DNA from: Flavobacteriaceae bacterium MAR_2009_75
Lineage (GTDB): Bacteria > Bacteroidota > Bacteroidia > Flavobacteriales > Flavobacteriaceae
Length of the DNA: 64,000 bases
NCBI GenBank assembly: GCA_002813285.1
Contig: PHTZ01000001.1
Location: 2,169,501-2,233,500, forward strand
Direction: 5' to 3'
This document shows, piece by piece, positions 1 through 8,311 of this stretch. The first letter of the stretch is position 1; each line of letters begins with the position of its first letter. The translations under genes were made by a program, and so were the position numbers. The notes beneath the pieces are model-generated. The model was not told where the DNA came from, searched no databases, and saw nothing but the letters and a program-made list of their open reading frames with translations.

Positions 1-792
1 ATAACCGGTGCTTTATTCTTGCTTCCATTTGCTGGTTTTGCCTTCATGTTAGATCGGATACCACCGCCTACACTCGAAGACAAGGTGCAGCGTGAAGAAC
101 GATTGCCCATGACCCGTAAAGACCGTAGAAAAGTAATCGCTAACTTTTTCTTTCCGATAGTAATCCTTGTTTTCTTTTATATCTGTCTTACGGCAATGCG
201 CGACTTTCGTGATAATTTTTCGCGTGAAATTTGGGATGAAGTCGGTTATCAAGGCAATACCTCCATATATACACTTTCAGAAATTCCTGTGGCTATTATC
301 GTTCTACTTTCCATAGGTATGTTTGCCTTTATCAAAAGTAATTATAAGGCCTTTTTATCATATCACTATCTATTAATAGCCGGTTCATTGCTGGTGGGCC
401 TAAGTACTTTTCTGTTACAGTTGTCCGCTATCGGCCCTGCTCTGTGGATGGTGCTCGTGGGCCTCGGTCTCTATGTTTGTTATGTACCCTTCAACTGTAT
501 ATTCTTTGACAGAATGATTGCCACGTTTCATATCAAGGGCAACGCAGGTTTTTTGATCTATATCGCCGATGCCTTTGGTTATTTGGGTAGTATGGCAGTT
601 TTACTCTATAAAAATTTCGGGCAGGGGTCTATTTCATCTTTACAATTTTTCACACAGGGCACTTATCTTATTTCAGGTATAGGTCTAGCCGTAGCTATAT
701 TATCATTATTCTATTTTAAGAACAGGGCCAAGAAAGCATCACCCGTGCAAGATGAACCTAATTTAACGAACACCTATGAACAACTCATATGA
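1..792 (+). CDS. DUF5690-like MFS membrane transporter, C-terminal part (5' end outside window)
   Basis: The reading frame is open from base 1, so the N-terminus lies outside the window and about 263 residues remain. Several hydrophobic segments are visible, the first after a short basic stretch (RKDRRK) and the rest spaced like the second half of a 12-helix major-facilitator transporter. The protein resembles the DUF5690 group of Bacteroidota. The stop codon lies 17 nt inside the next gene, the FAD oxidase, so the two are probably translationally coupled. From that context I infer import of an aminophosphonate or related small molecule into the cytoplasm; no residue in the sequence proves the substrate. 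Family assignment is from general similarity only. Confidence 0.7.
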   Translation: MTGALFLLPFAGFAFMLDRIPPPTLEDKVQREERLPMTRKDRRKVIANFFFPIVILVFFYICLTAMRDFRDNFSREIWDEVGYQGNTSIYTLSEIPVAIIVLLSIGMFAFIKSNYKAFLSYHYLLIAGSLLVGLSTFLLQLSAIGPALWMVLVGLGLYVCYVPFNCIFFDRMIATFHIKGNAGFLIYIADAFGYLGSMAVLLYKNFGQGSISSLQFFTQGTYLISGIGLAVAILSLFYFKNRAKKASPVQDEPNLTNTYEQLI

Positions 793-1939
793 CCTTATCG
801 TTCTGGGCGGTGGGGTACTCGGTACTTTTCATGCCTACCATGCCATAAACAAAGGGCTAAAGGTAGCTCTTATAGAGAAGGATGCTCAGCCGCAAGGTGC
901 TACCGTTCGAAATTTCGGGCAGGTGGTTCCTTCAGGTATGGATAGTAAGTGGCAGAACTTCGGAAGAGAAAGTTTAGCTATCTATAAAGAGATACAATCA
1001 CAATTTGATATTTCGGTAAGACAAGAAGGAAGCATCTATTTGGCTTCCAACGAAGAGGAAGTTCAACTGCTTGAAGAGTTGAAAGAAATCAATGACTCTA
1101 ACTCCTACTCATCTGAACTACTGACGAAAAAACAATGTTTGGAGGGTTATCCGAATTTGAGGGAAGATTATGTAAAGGCCGGACTATTTTTTGCTGAAGA
1201 AGTAAAGGTAGAACCCCGTGTAATGATTAATAAACTGCATCAATACCTCAAACAAAAAGGTCTAGATATTTATACGGGCGAAACGGTTTTAGAATGTGAT
1301 GCATTACGAAATGGGGTTCAATTATACACCTCAAAAAGCCGCCTTCTTTCGTCTTCCAAGGTTATTATTTGCAACGGGAGCGAATTCAAAATACTCTACC
1401 CAAAGTTGTTTGAAGAAAGTGACTTGATCGTATCTAAGCTTCAAATGATGCAAACTAAGGTGCAACCCAATTATACATTGCGCAGCTCGGTACTTACCGG
1501 ACTGTCAATCAGGCGATATGAAGCTTTTACCGAATGCCCATCTTATGCCGGCATAAAAGCGAAGGAAGACCCCGAATCTTTCGAAAGAAGATGGGGTGTT
1601 CACATTCTATTCAAGCAAGCCGCCGACGGTTCTATAATTATAGGCGATTCTCATGAGTATGCCCCTGCCGGTAGAATCGATAAACTTGGCTTCGACCTTA
1701 ATATGAATGTTGATAATTTTGTCATCGAAGAGGCCAAAAAAATATTTGACCTACCCACCTACGAAATTCAAAACCGTTGGTTCGGTATGTACTCTCAATG
1801 CCAGAATTCAGACATCTTTCAACATACCATTGACGAAGATATTCATATAGTTACCGGAATCGGTGGAAAAGGTATGACCGGTAGTGCCGGCTTTGCAAAA
1901 CAAAATATAAACTCAATATTTAATTTAGAACATGCATAA
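776..1939 (+). CDS. FAD-dependent oxidoreductase of the phosphonate-associated TIGR03364 type
   Basis: This 387-residue DAO-superfamily flavoenzyme has an N-terminal dinucleotide-binding motif GGGVLG at residues 11-16, then the segment ATVRNFGQVVPSG typical of the TIGR03364 group, and a C-terminal GIGGKGMTGSAGFA FAD-contact segment. TIGR03364 proteins co-occur with PhnX-like hydrolases and are thought to oxidatively deaminate 2-aminoethylphosphonate relatives (for example N-methylated or hydroxylated forms), giving phosphonoacetaldehyde. The gene overlaps the transporter by 17 nt and the phosphonatase-like gene by 8 nt, which is strong operon evidence. It has no signal peptide, so it should be cytoplasmic. 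The exact substrate is inferred. Confidence 0.85.
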   Translation: MNNSYDLIVLGGGVLGTFHAYHAINKGLKVALIEKDAQPQGATVRNFGQVVPSGMDSKWQNFGRESLAIYKEIQSQFDISVRQEGSIYLASNEEEVQLLEELKEINDSNSYSSELLTKKQCLEGYPNLREDYVKAGLFFAEEVKVEPRVMINKLHQYLKQKGLDIYTGETVLECDALRNGVQLYTSKSRLLSSSKVIICNGSEFKILYPKLFEESDLIVSKLQMMQTKVQPNYTLRSSVLTGLSIRRYEAFTECPSYAGIKAKEDPESFERRWGVHILFKQAADGSIIIGDSHEYAPAGRIDKLGFDLNMNVDNFVIEEAKKIFDLPTYEIQNRWFGMYSQCQNSDIFQHTIDEDIHIVTGIGGKGMTGSAGFAKQNINSIFNLEHA

Positions 1940-2612
1940 CATTGAACTTGCTGTTTTCGATATGGCCGGTACGGTCGTAAATGAAGACAATGTGGTATAC
2001 AAAACTTTACAAAAAGCTATTAATGAAAATGGGTACGACCTCAGCCTAGCCTATGTTTTAGAACATGGTGCCGGAAAAGAAAAGCACCAAGCCATAAAAG
2101 ATATTTTGGCAACGGTCGGTGCCGATCCTGTACAAGAACCGTCAGAACCTATTTTCGAAAATTTTAAAAATTTACTTGACGAGGCCTATAAAACACTTGA
2201 GGTCACCACTTTTGAAGGAGTCGAAGCCAGTCTGGCCAACTTAAAATCACAGGGAATAAAAATTGCTTTAAATACGGGCTACAATCGAAAAATAGCAGAA
2301 CTCTTACTTCAAAAGATGAACTGGAAGCAAGGTGAACAATACGACGCCTTGGTTACTGCTGATGATGTCACAAAAGGTAGACCCGACCCTGCTATGATTC
2401 TTGAAGCCATGAAGGTTCTCGACGTTCAAGATTCAAAAAAAGTTATTAAGGCCGGTGACTCAATTATAGATATTGAAGAGGGTAAAAATGCTGATTGTAT
2501 TGCAACAGTAGGGGTGACGACAGGTGCTCACACTGAGGCTCAATTAAATTCTGCCCAACCCACTTATGTTCTCAATTCTTTAAAAGATTTATCAATTTAT
2601 TTTAAAGGATAG
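1932..2612 (+). CDS. PhnX-like HAD phosphonatase (TIGR03351 type)
   Basis: This 226-residue HAD-superfamily enzyme carries DMAGT at residues 10-14 in place of the usual DxDxT. That is the phosphonatase signature: Asp10 as nucleophile and Ala12 where other HADs have the acid. In the cap domain, GAGKEKH (residues 46-52) lines up with the GxxKxxH of PhnX, so Lys49 could be the Schiff-base lysine. GRPDP further on matches the arginine motif of phosphonatases, and GDSIIDIEEG is the acidic metal-binding motif. Expected reaction: phosphonoacetaldehyde (or a close analogue) to acetaldehyde and phosphate. The start overlaps the oxidase gene by 8 nt. Whether the substrate is phosphonoacetaldehyde itself is not certain for this sister group of PhnX. 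Confidence 0.85.
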   Translation: MHNIELAVFDMAGTVVNEDNVVYKTLQKAINENGYDLSLAYVLEHGAGKEKHQAIKDILATVGADPVQEPSEPIFENFKNLLDEAYKTLEVTTFEGVEASLANLKSQGIKIALNTGYNRKIAELLLQKMNWKQGEQYDALVTADDVTKGRPDPAMILEAMKVLDVQDSKKVIKAGDSIIDIEEGKNADCIATVGVTTGAHTEAQLNSAQPTYVLNSLKDLSIYFKG

Positions 2613-2639
2613 AATGAGCCAACGTTTTTAAAACGAACC

Positions 2640-2684
2640 GGCTGCGAGAAATAGAGTCTACGCGAAATCTATTTTCTTGCAGCC
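2640..2684 (+). terminator. Imperfect hairpin between the converging phosphonatase-like and XRE genes
   Basis: The left arm 2640-2655 starts GGCTGC and the right arm 2668-2684 ends GCAGCC, with about 16 paired positions and one bulge. TAATTTTAAATAAAG follows. It lies 28 nt after the phosphonatase-like stop and just past the stop of the convergent regulator, so it may serve both. The T-tract is weak. Confidence 0.45.
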
Positions 2685-2689
2685 TAATT

Positions 2690-3256
2690 TTAAATAAAGA
2701 AATAAAGAACTAACATTTTCGAAGAAACCGACCCCTTGTTAATCGGCACGTGTGGAATTCTGCCATCAAAGAAAATGGAATCACCTTCTTTCAAAAGCAC
2801 TTCTTCACCTCCGATATCATAGTAACATTCTCCTGATAGAATATACTTAAACTCAAAAGCATCGGTAGTAACCTTATCTCTTTTTGAGTTCGGAGCCACT
2901 TCAAGCAAAACAGTTTCGAACCCTAGAGAAGAAAGTTGTTTGCCGAAAATATAGGTATATGAAAAACCGACGGCCTCATCTTCTTTTTCAATAACAGAAT
3001 TATCCTCTTTTCTGGATACGATAAAGTTCGCTCCGTTTACTTGGGGCATTCCGTTAAAAAAATCGGTTACCTCAACCTCTAACGAGTTTATTATTTTTAA
3101 AAGCACGGGCAAAGAGGGTATGGTACGCCCGTTTTCAATTCGCGAAATCAACCCTCCGGTAACGCCGGCTCGACCAGCTACATCGCTAATGGTATTACCT
3201 CCGCCCTTTCGAATTTCCTTTATTCTCTTTCCTATGCCTATTAAGTAATCTTCCAT
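2690..3256 (-). CDS. XRE-family transcriptional regulator with C-terminal cupin domain
   Basis: This 188-residue protein has an N-terminal helix-turn-helix (about residues 8-65, including AGVTGGLISRIENGRTIPSLPVLLKI). A C-terminal cupin barrel (about 115-188, GECYYDIGGEEVLLKEGDSIFFDGRIPH) probably senses a small ligand. XRE-cupin proteins commonly regulate amine and amino-acid catabolic genes. It is transcribed divergently from the SusC operon across 270 nt that contain a perfect 12-bp inverted repeat, and it points towards the oxidase/phosphonatase genes. I infer that it controls the phosphonate locus and itself, with an aminophosphonate or intermediate as possible effector. The ATG start is supported by a TAAGTTTG promoter element about 17 nt upstream. 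Confidence 0.85.
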   Translation of the reverse strand: MEDYLIGIGKRIKEIRKGGGNTISDVAGRAGVTGGLISRIENGRTIPSLPVLLKIINSLEVEVTDFFNGMPQVNGANFIVSRKEDNSVIEKEDEAVGFSYTYIFGKQLSSLGFETVLLEVAPNSKRDKVTTDAFEFKYILSGECYYDIGGEEVLLKEGDSIFFDGRIPHVPINKGSVSSKMLVLYFFI

Positions 3257-3272
3257 GGTAATATCAAAAATA

Positions 3273-3280
3273 CAAACTTA
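3273..3280 (-). promoter_or_regulatory. Candidate -7 promoter element for the XRE-cupin gene
   Basis: The minus strand reads TAAGTTTG, an exact match to the Bacteroidota -7 consensus TAnnTTTG, 17-24 nt upstream of the XRE start codon. No clear TTG is present 17-20 nt further upstream. Confidence 0.4.
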
Positions 3281-3349
3281 CCCCTAAATTGAATTGTCAG
3301 AAATTTAGCTTTCCGAATATTAAAATATCATAAAGTACCCCTTCCACAA

Positions 3350-3386
3350 ACAAATACTCAAAAATTAATAAAAATTGAGTATTTGT
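3350..3386. promoter_or_regulatory. Perfect 12-bp inverted repeat, candidate operator
   Basis: ACAAATACTCAA (3350-3361) and its exact reverse complement TTGAGTATTTGT (3375-3386) are separated by 13 AT-rich bases. The site is centred between the divergent XRE-cupin gene and the SusC operon, 94 nt from the former's start and 140 nt from the latter's. Centre-to-centre arm spacing is 25 bp, roughly two and a half helical turns. It is upstream of both genes, so it is not a terminator. TAACTTTT at 3401-3408, a near match to a -7 element for the SusC operon, lies just beside it. Confidence 0.55.
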
Positions 3387-3526
3387 AAATAATAATTTCA
3401 TAACTTTTACGTAACACTCCCCCGTAAAATGTTGCAATTATTTAATACTAACAAGCATTTTATCTAACCTCGAGCTTAGATATTTGCCAATCTACAATAA
3501 CCAACAATTTACAAATACGAAAAAAA

Positions 3527-6500
3527 ATGAAAAAATCACTACTCTTGACAATCTTTGCTCTTTTTGCAGGCATTGTTGCTCGTTCCCAAACTACTTTTCA
3601 GGGTTTGGTTCTAGATGAGAACAATGTTCCGCTACCTGGAGCTTCCGTAGTAATCAAAGGAAGCTCAATCGGTACAGCCACCGATTTTGACGGTAACTTT
3701 GAGATTGCCTTACCAAAAGGCAATGAAATACTTTTAGTATCTTATATCGGGTATCTTTCCTCTGAATTTGATGCCGCTGGAAAAACAACCGGCACCATAA
3801 GTCTACAATTAGATTCTCAACAATTAGACGAAGTTGTAGTAACAGCTCTGGGCATTGAGCGTGAAAAAAAATCTTTAGGTTATGCCTCCCAAGAGTTGGG
3901 TAACGACGAAGTTACCCAAGCGAGGGAACCGAATTTGCTAAATAGCATTTCCGGAAAAGTGGCCGGATTGCAGATAACCAATAGCCCTACCGGTTTAGGT
4001 GGTTCGGCGAGAGTTTCCATTCGAGGTGATGCTTCTTTGAACATTAACGGCAACTCGCCTTTGTTCATCATTGACGGAACACCCATAAGCAATGAAATAG
4101 TTGGCTCCAGCGGTTCTGGTACTCAAAGTGTAGATTATGGTAACGGCGCTTCGGAAATCAACCCCCAAGACATCGAATCGATGAACGTTTTGAAGGGTCC
4201 TGCAGCGGCAGCTCTTTATGGTTCTCGGGCAGCGAATGGTGCAATTATAATCACTACAAAAAAAGGTAAATCGCAAAGTTCAAAACTTGGGGTGACCATA
4301 AATTCAGGGTTGACCATTGAAAATGTTTTGATGTTGCCCGATTGGCAAAATGAGTATGGCCAAGGAAACAATCAACAATTTGAATTCGTTGATGGCAGCG
4401 GCTCAGGTAATGCTGATGGGGTAGATGAAAGCTGGGGGCCACGGTTGGATGACGGACTTACGATAGCCCAATTCGATTCTCCCAGGGCAGACGGAACAAG
4501 GGGAGGAGACACCTTTGTAAGCGACTCCCCGATTACACCTACACCTTGGGTCTCTAACCCGGATAATACGAAAGATTTTTTTGAGACCGGTATAACCAAG
4601 ACCAATAGCATTGCCGTCTCCAAATCAGGAGAAATGGGAAATATGCGCCTATCTTATCAGAATCTAGATCAAGAAGGCACATTGCCCAATACAGATTTGC
4701 GAAGAAATAGCTTAAGCTTTACCGGTAGTCTTAACTTAAGTGATAAATTAAAGGTCAATGCCAATTTAAATTATGTAAAAACCGACAGTGACAACCGGCC
4801 GGCCGTGGGTTACGGCACAGAAAGCATCATGTATCTCTTTATCTGGTACGGAAGACAATTAATTACCAATAACCTTAGAGATTACTGGCAACCAGGTTTA
4901 GAAGGGGTACAGCAGTTCAATTACAACTATAATTATCATGACAACCCTTACTTTACAATGTATGAAAACACGAATGCACAAGATAAAGACCGTGTTTTTG
5001 GTAATGTAAGTTTAACATATGGAATTAACGACAACTTTAGTTTCTTGTTCAGAAGTGGTCGAGATTTTTATCGTGACTTCCGAATAAGAAAACGAGCATT
5101 TAGCACTCAACGTTTCCCTTTTGGCACTTATCAAGAAGATGATGTTTTCTTCGAAGAAAGCAATACCGACTTCTTGTTGACTTATGATAATACCTTCAAC
5201 GAAAAATGGAATATTAACCTATCTGTTGGCGGTAACCAATTACGTCAAAAGCAAGATTTTAAAAAGAGTGTTGCTCCACAACTAATTAACCCTGGGGTGT
5301 ATTCATTCAATAACAGTAGACAAGCAGTTCAAATTGGGTCTGACAATTATTCTAAACGTATTAATAGTCTTTACGGGTATGCGCGTCTTGCCTATGACAA
5401 TTTGTTGTTTCTAGATCTAACAGGAAGAAATGATTGGTCTAGCACCTTACCATCAGACAACAATTCTTATTTCTATCCGTCTGCAACAATAAGTGCGGTG
5501 GTGAGCGAGATGATAGAGAAACCTGATTGGTTATCTTTTCTAAAACTAAGGGCGGCCTATGCAGAGGTGGGTAACGATACAGACCCTTATAGGTTAAGAA
5601 GTTTTTACCAGAACGAAACTTCTTTTGGCGATTCAACCCCAATCTTAACAGAATCGGCATTGATTCCTAATGCAAATCTTAAGCCTGAAATTACAGGTTC
5701 TTATGAATTCGGATTGGATTTACGCCTATTTCAAAGCAGGGCAAACTTTGACCTTACTTATTATGACAGCTCTACTAGAAACCAAATTATCAATATCAGC
5801 ACCGACATTGCCAGCGGTTACTCAAGCCAGTTGATTAATGCCGGTGAGGTTCGCAACTATGGTTTTGAGGCCATTGCCAACTTTGTTCCGGTTGTAAACG
5901 ACAACTTTAAATGGAACGCAATTTTCAATTTCGCTACCAACCAGAGTGAAGTTAAAGACTTAGGCGGTGTAGACTTTACACTGACAAGTGCAAATGGTGC
6001 ATTTATTCAGGCTAGAGAAGGCGGTTCGATAAGTGCCATTTACGGAAGAGGTTTTCAAAGGGTAACCGATGAGAATAGCCCGTATTTTGGTCAGAAAATC
6101 ATTAACAACCAAGGCATACCGATTCGTACAGACGATTTGGTATATCAAGGGGATTATGCACCTGATTTCACCCTAGGTATACAAAACACTTTCAAGTATA
6201 AAAATCTTGACCTCGGATTCTTAGTAGATACCAGACAAGGCGGCATAGTGGTATCGAGAACCAAGACCATAGGCAGCACTTCAGGGCAATTACAAGAAAC
6301 ATTGGAAGGTAGGGAAACGGGCATTGTTGCCGAAGGAGTGATAAACACCGGTTCAGAGGAAGCGCCGAACTACGTCGAAAATACCATTAACGTCGATGCC
6401 CGAACTTATAATAATAGATATTATGAAAGGGATAATGTTGAAGCTGCTAAGTATGATGCTTCATATACCAAGTTGAGAGAAGTGACTTTGGGTTACTCCT

Positions 6501-6703
6501 TTCCACAGAAAATCACCGATAGATTGTCTCTTTCCAACTTGCGTTTATCACTAACGGGAAGAAACCTGTTATTATGGACCGATAATCCTCATTTTGACCC
6601 TGAAACGGTTGGTGTTTCCGGAGGAACGCTGCAACCTGGCATAGAGAACATGTCTTACCCAAGTACCCGTTCATTTACGTTCAACCTACAGTTAAGTTTC
6701 TAA
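3527..6703 (+). CDS. SusC/RagA-family TonB-linked outer membrane protein (phosphonate locus)
   Basis: This 1058-residue outer-membrane receptor starts with a signal peptide (about residues 1-20, ending ARSQ). A carboxypeptidase-regulatory-like beta-sandwich follows (about 23-100), then a plug domain (about 105-240) with the SusC signature GSRAANGAIIITTKKG, and a 22-strand barrel ending in FNLQLSF. No N-terminal STN domain is present, so it lacks the anti-sigma signalling arm. SusC proteins import ligands using TonB energy with a SusD lid; the SusD gene follows after 29 nt. The five downstream genes are four secreted phosphoesterase or hydrolase genes and one phosphonate-type lyase, with no glycan-degrading enzyme, so I infer a phosphorus-containing ligand. 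It is the first gene of the operon. Confidence 0.92.
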   Translation: MKKSLLLTIFALFAGIVARSQTTFQGLVLDENNVPLPGASVVIKGSSIGTATDFDGNFEIALPKGNEILLVSYIGYLSSEFDAAGKTTGTISLQLDSQQLDEVVVTALGIEREKKSLGYASQELGNDEVTQAREPNLLNSISGKVAGLQITNSPTGLGGSARVSIRGDASLNINGNSPLFIIDGTPISNEIVGSSGSGTQSVDYGNGASEINPQDIESMNVLKGPAAAALYGSRAANGAIIITTKKGKSQSSKLGVTINSGLTIENVLMLPDWQNEYGQGNNQQFEFVDGSGSGNADGVDESWGPRLDDGLTIAQFDSPRADGTRGGDTFVSDSPITPTPWVSNPDNTKDFFETGITKTNSIAVSKSGEMGNMRLSYQNLDQEGTLPNTDLRRNSLSFTGSLNLSDKLKVNANLNYVKTDSDNRPAVGYGTESIMYLFIWYGRQLITNNLRDYWQPGLEGVQQFNYNYNYHDNPYFTMYENTNAQDKDRVFGNVSLTYGINDNFSFLFRSGRDFYRDFRIRKRAFSTQRFPFGTYQEDDVFFEESNTDFLLTYDNTFNEKWNINLSVGGNQLRQKQDFKKSVAPQLINPGVYSFNNSRQAVQIGSDNYSKRINSLYGYARLAYDNLLFLDLTGRNDWSSTLPSDNNSYFYPSATISAVVSEMIEKPDWLSFLKLRAAYAEVGNDTDPYRLRSFYQNETSFGDSTPILTESALIPNANLKPEITGSYEFGLDLRLFQSRANFDLTYYDSSTRNQIINISTDIASGYSSQLINAGEVRNYGFEAIANFVPVVNDNFKWNAIFNFATNQSEVKDLGGVDFTLTSANGAFIQAREGGSISAIYGRGFQRVTDENSPYFGQKIINNQGIPIRTDDLVYQGDYAPDFTLGIQNTFKYKNLDLGFLVDTRQGGIVVSRTKTIGSTSGQLQETLEGRETGIVAEGVINTGSEEAPNYVENTINVDARTYNNRYYERDNVEAAKYDASYTKLREVTLGYSFPQKITDRLSLSNLRLSLTGRNLLLWTDNPHFDPETVGVSGGTLQPGIENMSYPSTRSFTFNLQLSF

Positions 6704-6732
6704 AGTAGTATTACCAAAATAATTATAACACT

Positions 6733-8286
6733 ATGAAAAATATAGTATTAGTATTAGCTACCCTCTTAATGGCTGTAAGCTGTACAGAAGATTTTGAAGA
6801 ACTAAATATCAACCCCAACTACCCTGCATCCGCACAACCAGAACTATTGCTGCCCGGTATACAAAGGGAAATGGCTTACAACTGGGGCGACCAAGGTTGG
6901 GAAGAAGGCTTTACCGTTGTACAATATGGCGCCCGATTACAATTTACCAGTGGTGATACCTATAACTGGTCTCCATCTGGCGACCCATATGACAATGCCT
7001 ATGCCTCATTAAGAGATGTAGAAAACATTCTTCGTGATACCAAAGATGTGCCAGAAGCACAGAACTATTATGGGGTGGGCCTTGTAATGAAATCTTGGAT
7101 CTATTCTTACCTGACCGATGCCTACGGAGATGTGCCGTATACCGAAGCCACGAAAGGAATCAGTGACGGAAATATTACTCCGGCCTTTGATAGGCAAGAA
7201 GTCATTTACGATGGTATTTTAGCCGATCTTGAAACAGCGAATACCCTCTTGGCCGGTCAAAGCAATGTTTCCGGTGATATATTCTATGATGGAGACATCC
7301 AGAAATGGCAAAAATTTGCCAACTCCCTAAGGTTACGCCTCTTAATGCGTATTAGTGATGTGGCAAATGCCAAGACAGTTGCCGGCATGCAGCAAATACT
7401 TGCAGACCCTGCCACCTATCCGATTTTTGAGAACAATGACGATATGGCCTTCGTTCAGTGGAACGCGCTTAACCCGCAACCAAAATATGAGACAAGGTCA
7501 GGTAGTTTTGATGAAGTGCGTTTGAGCCAAACCCTAGAGACCAGATTAAAAGAATTGAACGACACACGATTGGTAGTTTTTGCCCAGCCTACTACAAACT
7601 CTGAAAAGGGAATCTACTCTGACAATTTTGACGATTATGTCGGTATGCCGAACGGTTTGGATGACGAGGCCGCATTAGGATATAGCCCTACCGGCAACCC
7701 CGAAGAATCTGGGTCTAACTATATATCAAGATTGGGAATATTATTAGGGTGTAGGGCCTGTAACCCAGAACAAGCATCGGCTACCGCATCACAAACCATT
7801 ATAATGAGCTATTCAGAACTTCAGTTCATTCTTGCTGAAGCACGGGAAAAAGCGTGGATAACTGTTGGTGATGCAGCTACCTATTACGAAAATGGTATTA
7901 AGGCCTCTTTTGATTACTATACCCAACGTGTTACGGCCGGCGGGTGGTCAGAAATTGCCGCAGCCATGCAAGCAACAGACTTAGATGCTTACATTGCACA
8001 AGAAAAAGTAGCATACACCGGATCAACAGATGAAAAACTGAAAAAAATTGCCCTCCAAAAGTGGATTTCCCTTTTCTACACGGGATTTGAAGGTTGGTCT
8101 GATTGGCGAAGAACCGGAATGCCAGAGGTAATTCCAGGACAAGATTCAGCAAACGATATGATGGTACCCGTACGTTTTCAATACCCGAACTCAGTAAAAT
8201 CTACCAATAATGCCAACTATGAAGCGGCCGTACAACAGATGGGCCCCGATAATATCAATACAAAACTTTGGTGGGATGTGGACTAA
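6733..8286 (+). CDS. SusD/RagB-family nutrient-binding outer membrane lipoprotein (phosphonate locus)
   Basis: This 517-residue protein has a lipoprotein signal peptide with lipobox cysteine (LLMAVSC, Cys17), followed by the early segment NINPNYPASAQPELLLPGIQ that marks the SusD-like subgroup annotated as nutrient-binding outer membrane lipoproteins. The C-terminal part carries the RagB-like helices (LQKWISLFYTGFEGWSDWRRTG). SusD forms the surface lid of the SusC channel and binds the ligand. It sits 29 nt after susC and 25 nt before the phosphodiesterase gene. Ligand unknown; a phosphonate or phosphoester is inferred from context. Confidence 0.92.
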   Translation: MKNIVLVLATLLMAVSCTEDFEELNINPNYPASAQPELLLPGIQREMAYNWGDQGWEEGFTVVQYGARLQFTSGDTYNWSPSGDPYDNAYASLRDVENILRDTKDVPEAQNYYGVGLVMKSWIYSYLTDAYGDVPYTEATKGISDGNITPAFDRQEVIYDGILADLETANTLLAGQSNVSGDIFYDGDIQKWQKFANSLRLRLLMRISDVANAKTVAGMQQILADPATYPIFENNDDMAFVQWNALNPQPKYETRSGSFDEVRLSQTLETRLKELNDTRLVVFAQPTTNSEKGIYSDNFDDYVGMPNGLDDEAALGYSPTGNPEESGSNYISRLGILLGCRACNPEQASATASQTIIMSYSELQFILAEAREKAWITVGDAATYYENGIKASFDYYTQRVTAGGWSEIAAAMQATDLDAYIAQEKVAYTGSTDEKLKKIALQKWISLFYTGFEGWSDWRRTGMPEVIPGQDSANDMMVPVRFQYPNSVKSTNNANYEAAVQQMGPDNINTKLWWDVD

Positions 8287-8311
8287 ATCACCAAAATACC
8301 AACCTTCAAAA

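Noticed and set aside
8210-8311. Upstream start for the AlkP-PA14 enzyme within susD
   Set aside because: It would overlap susD by 77 nt and bury the signal peptide; ATG 8312 restores a normal secretion signal.
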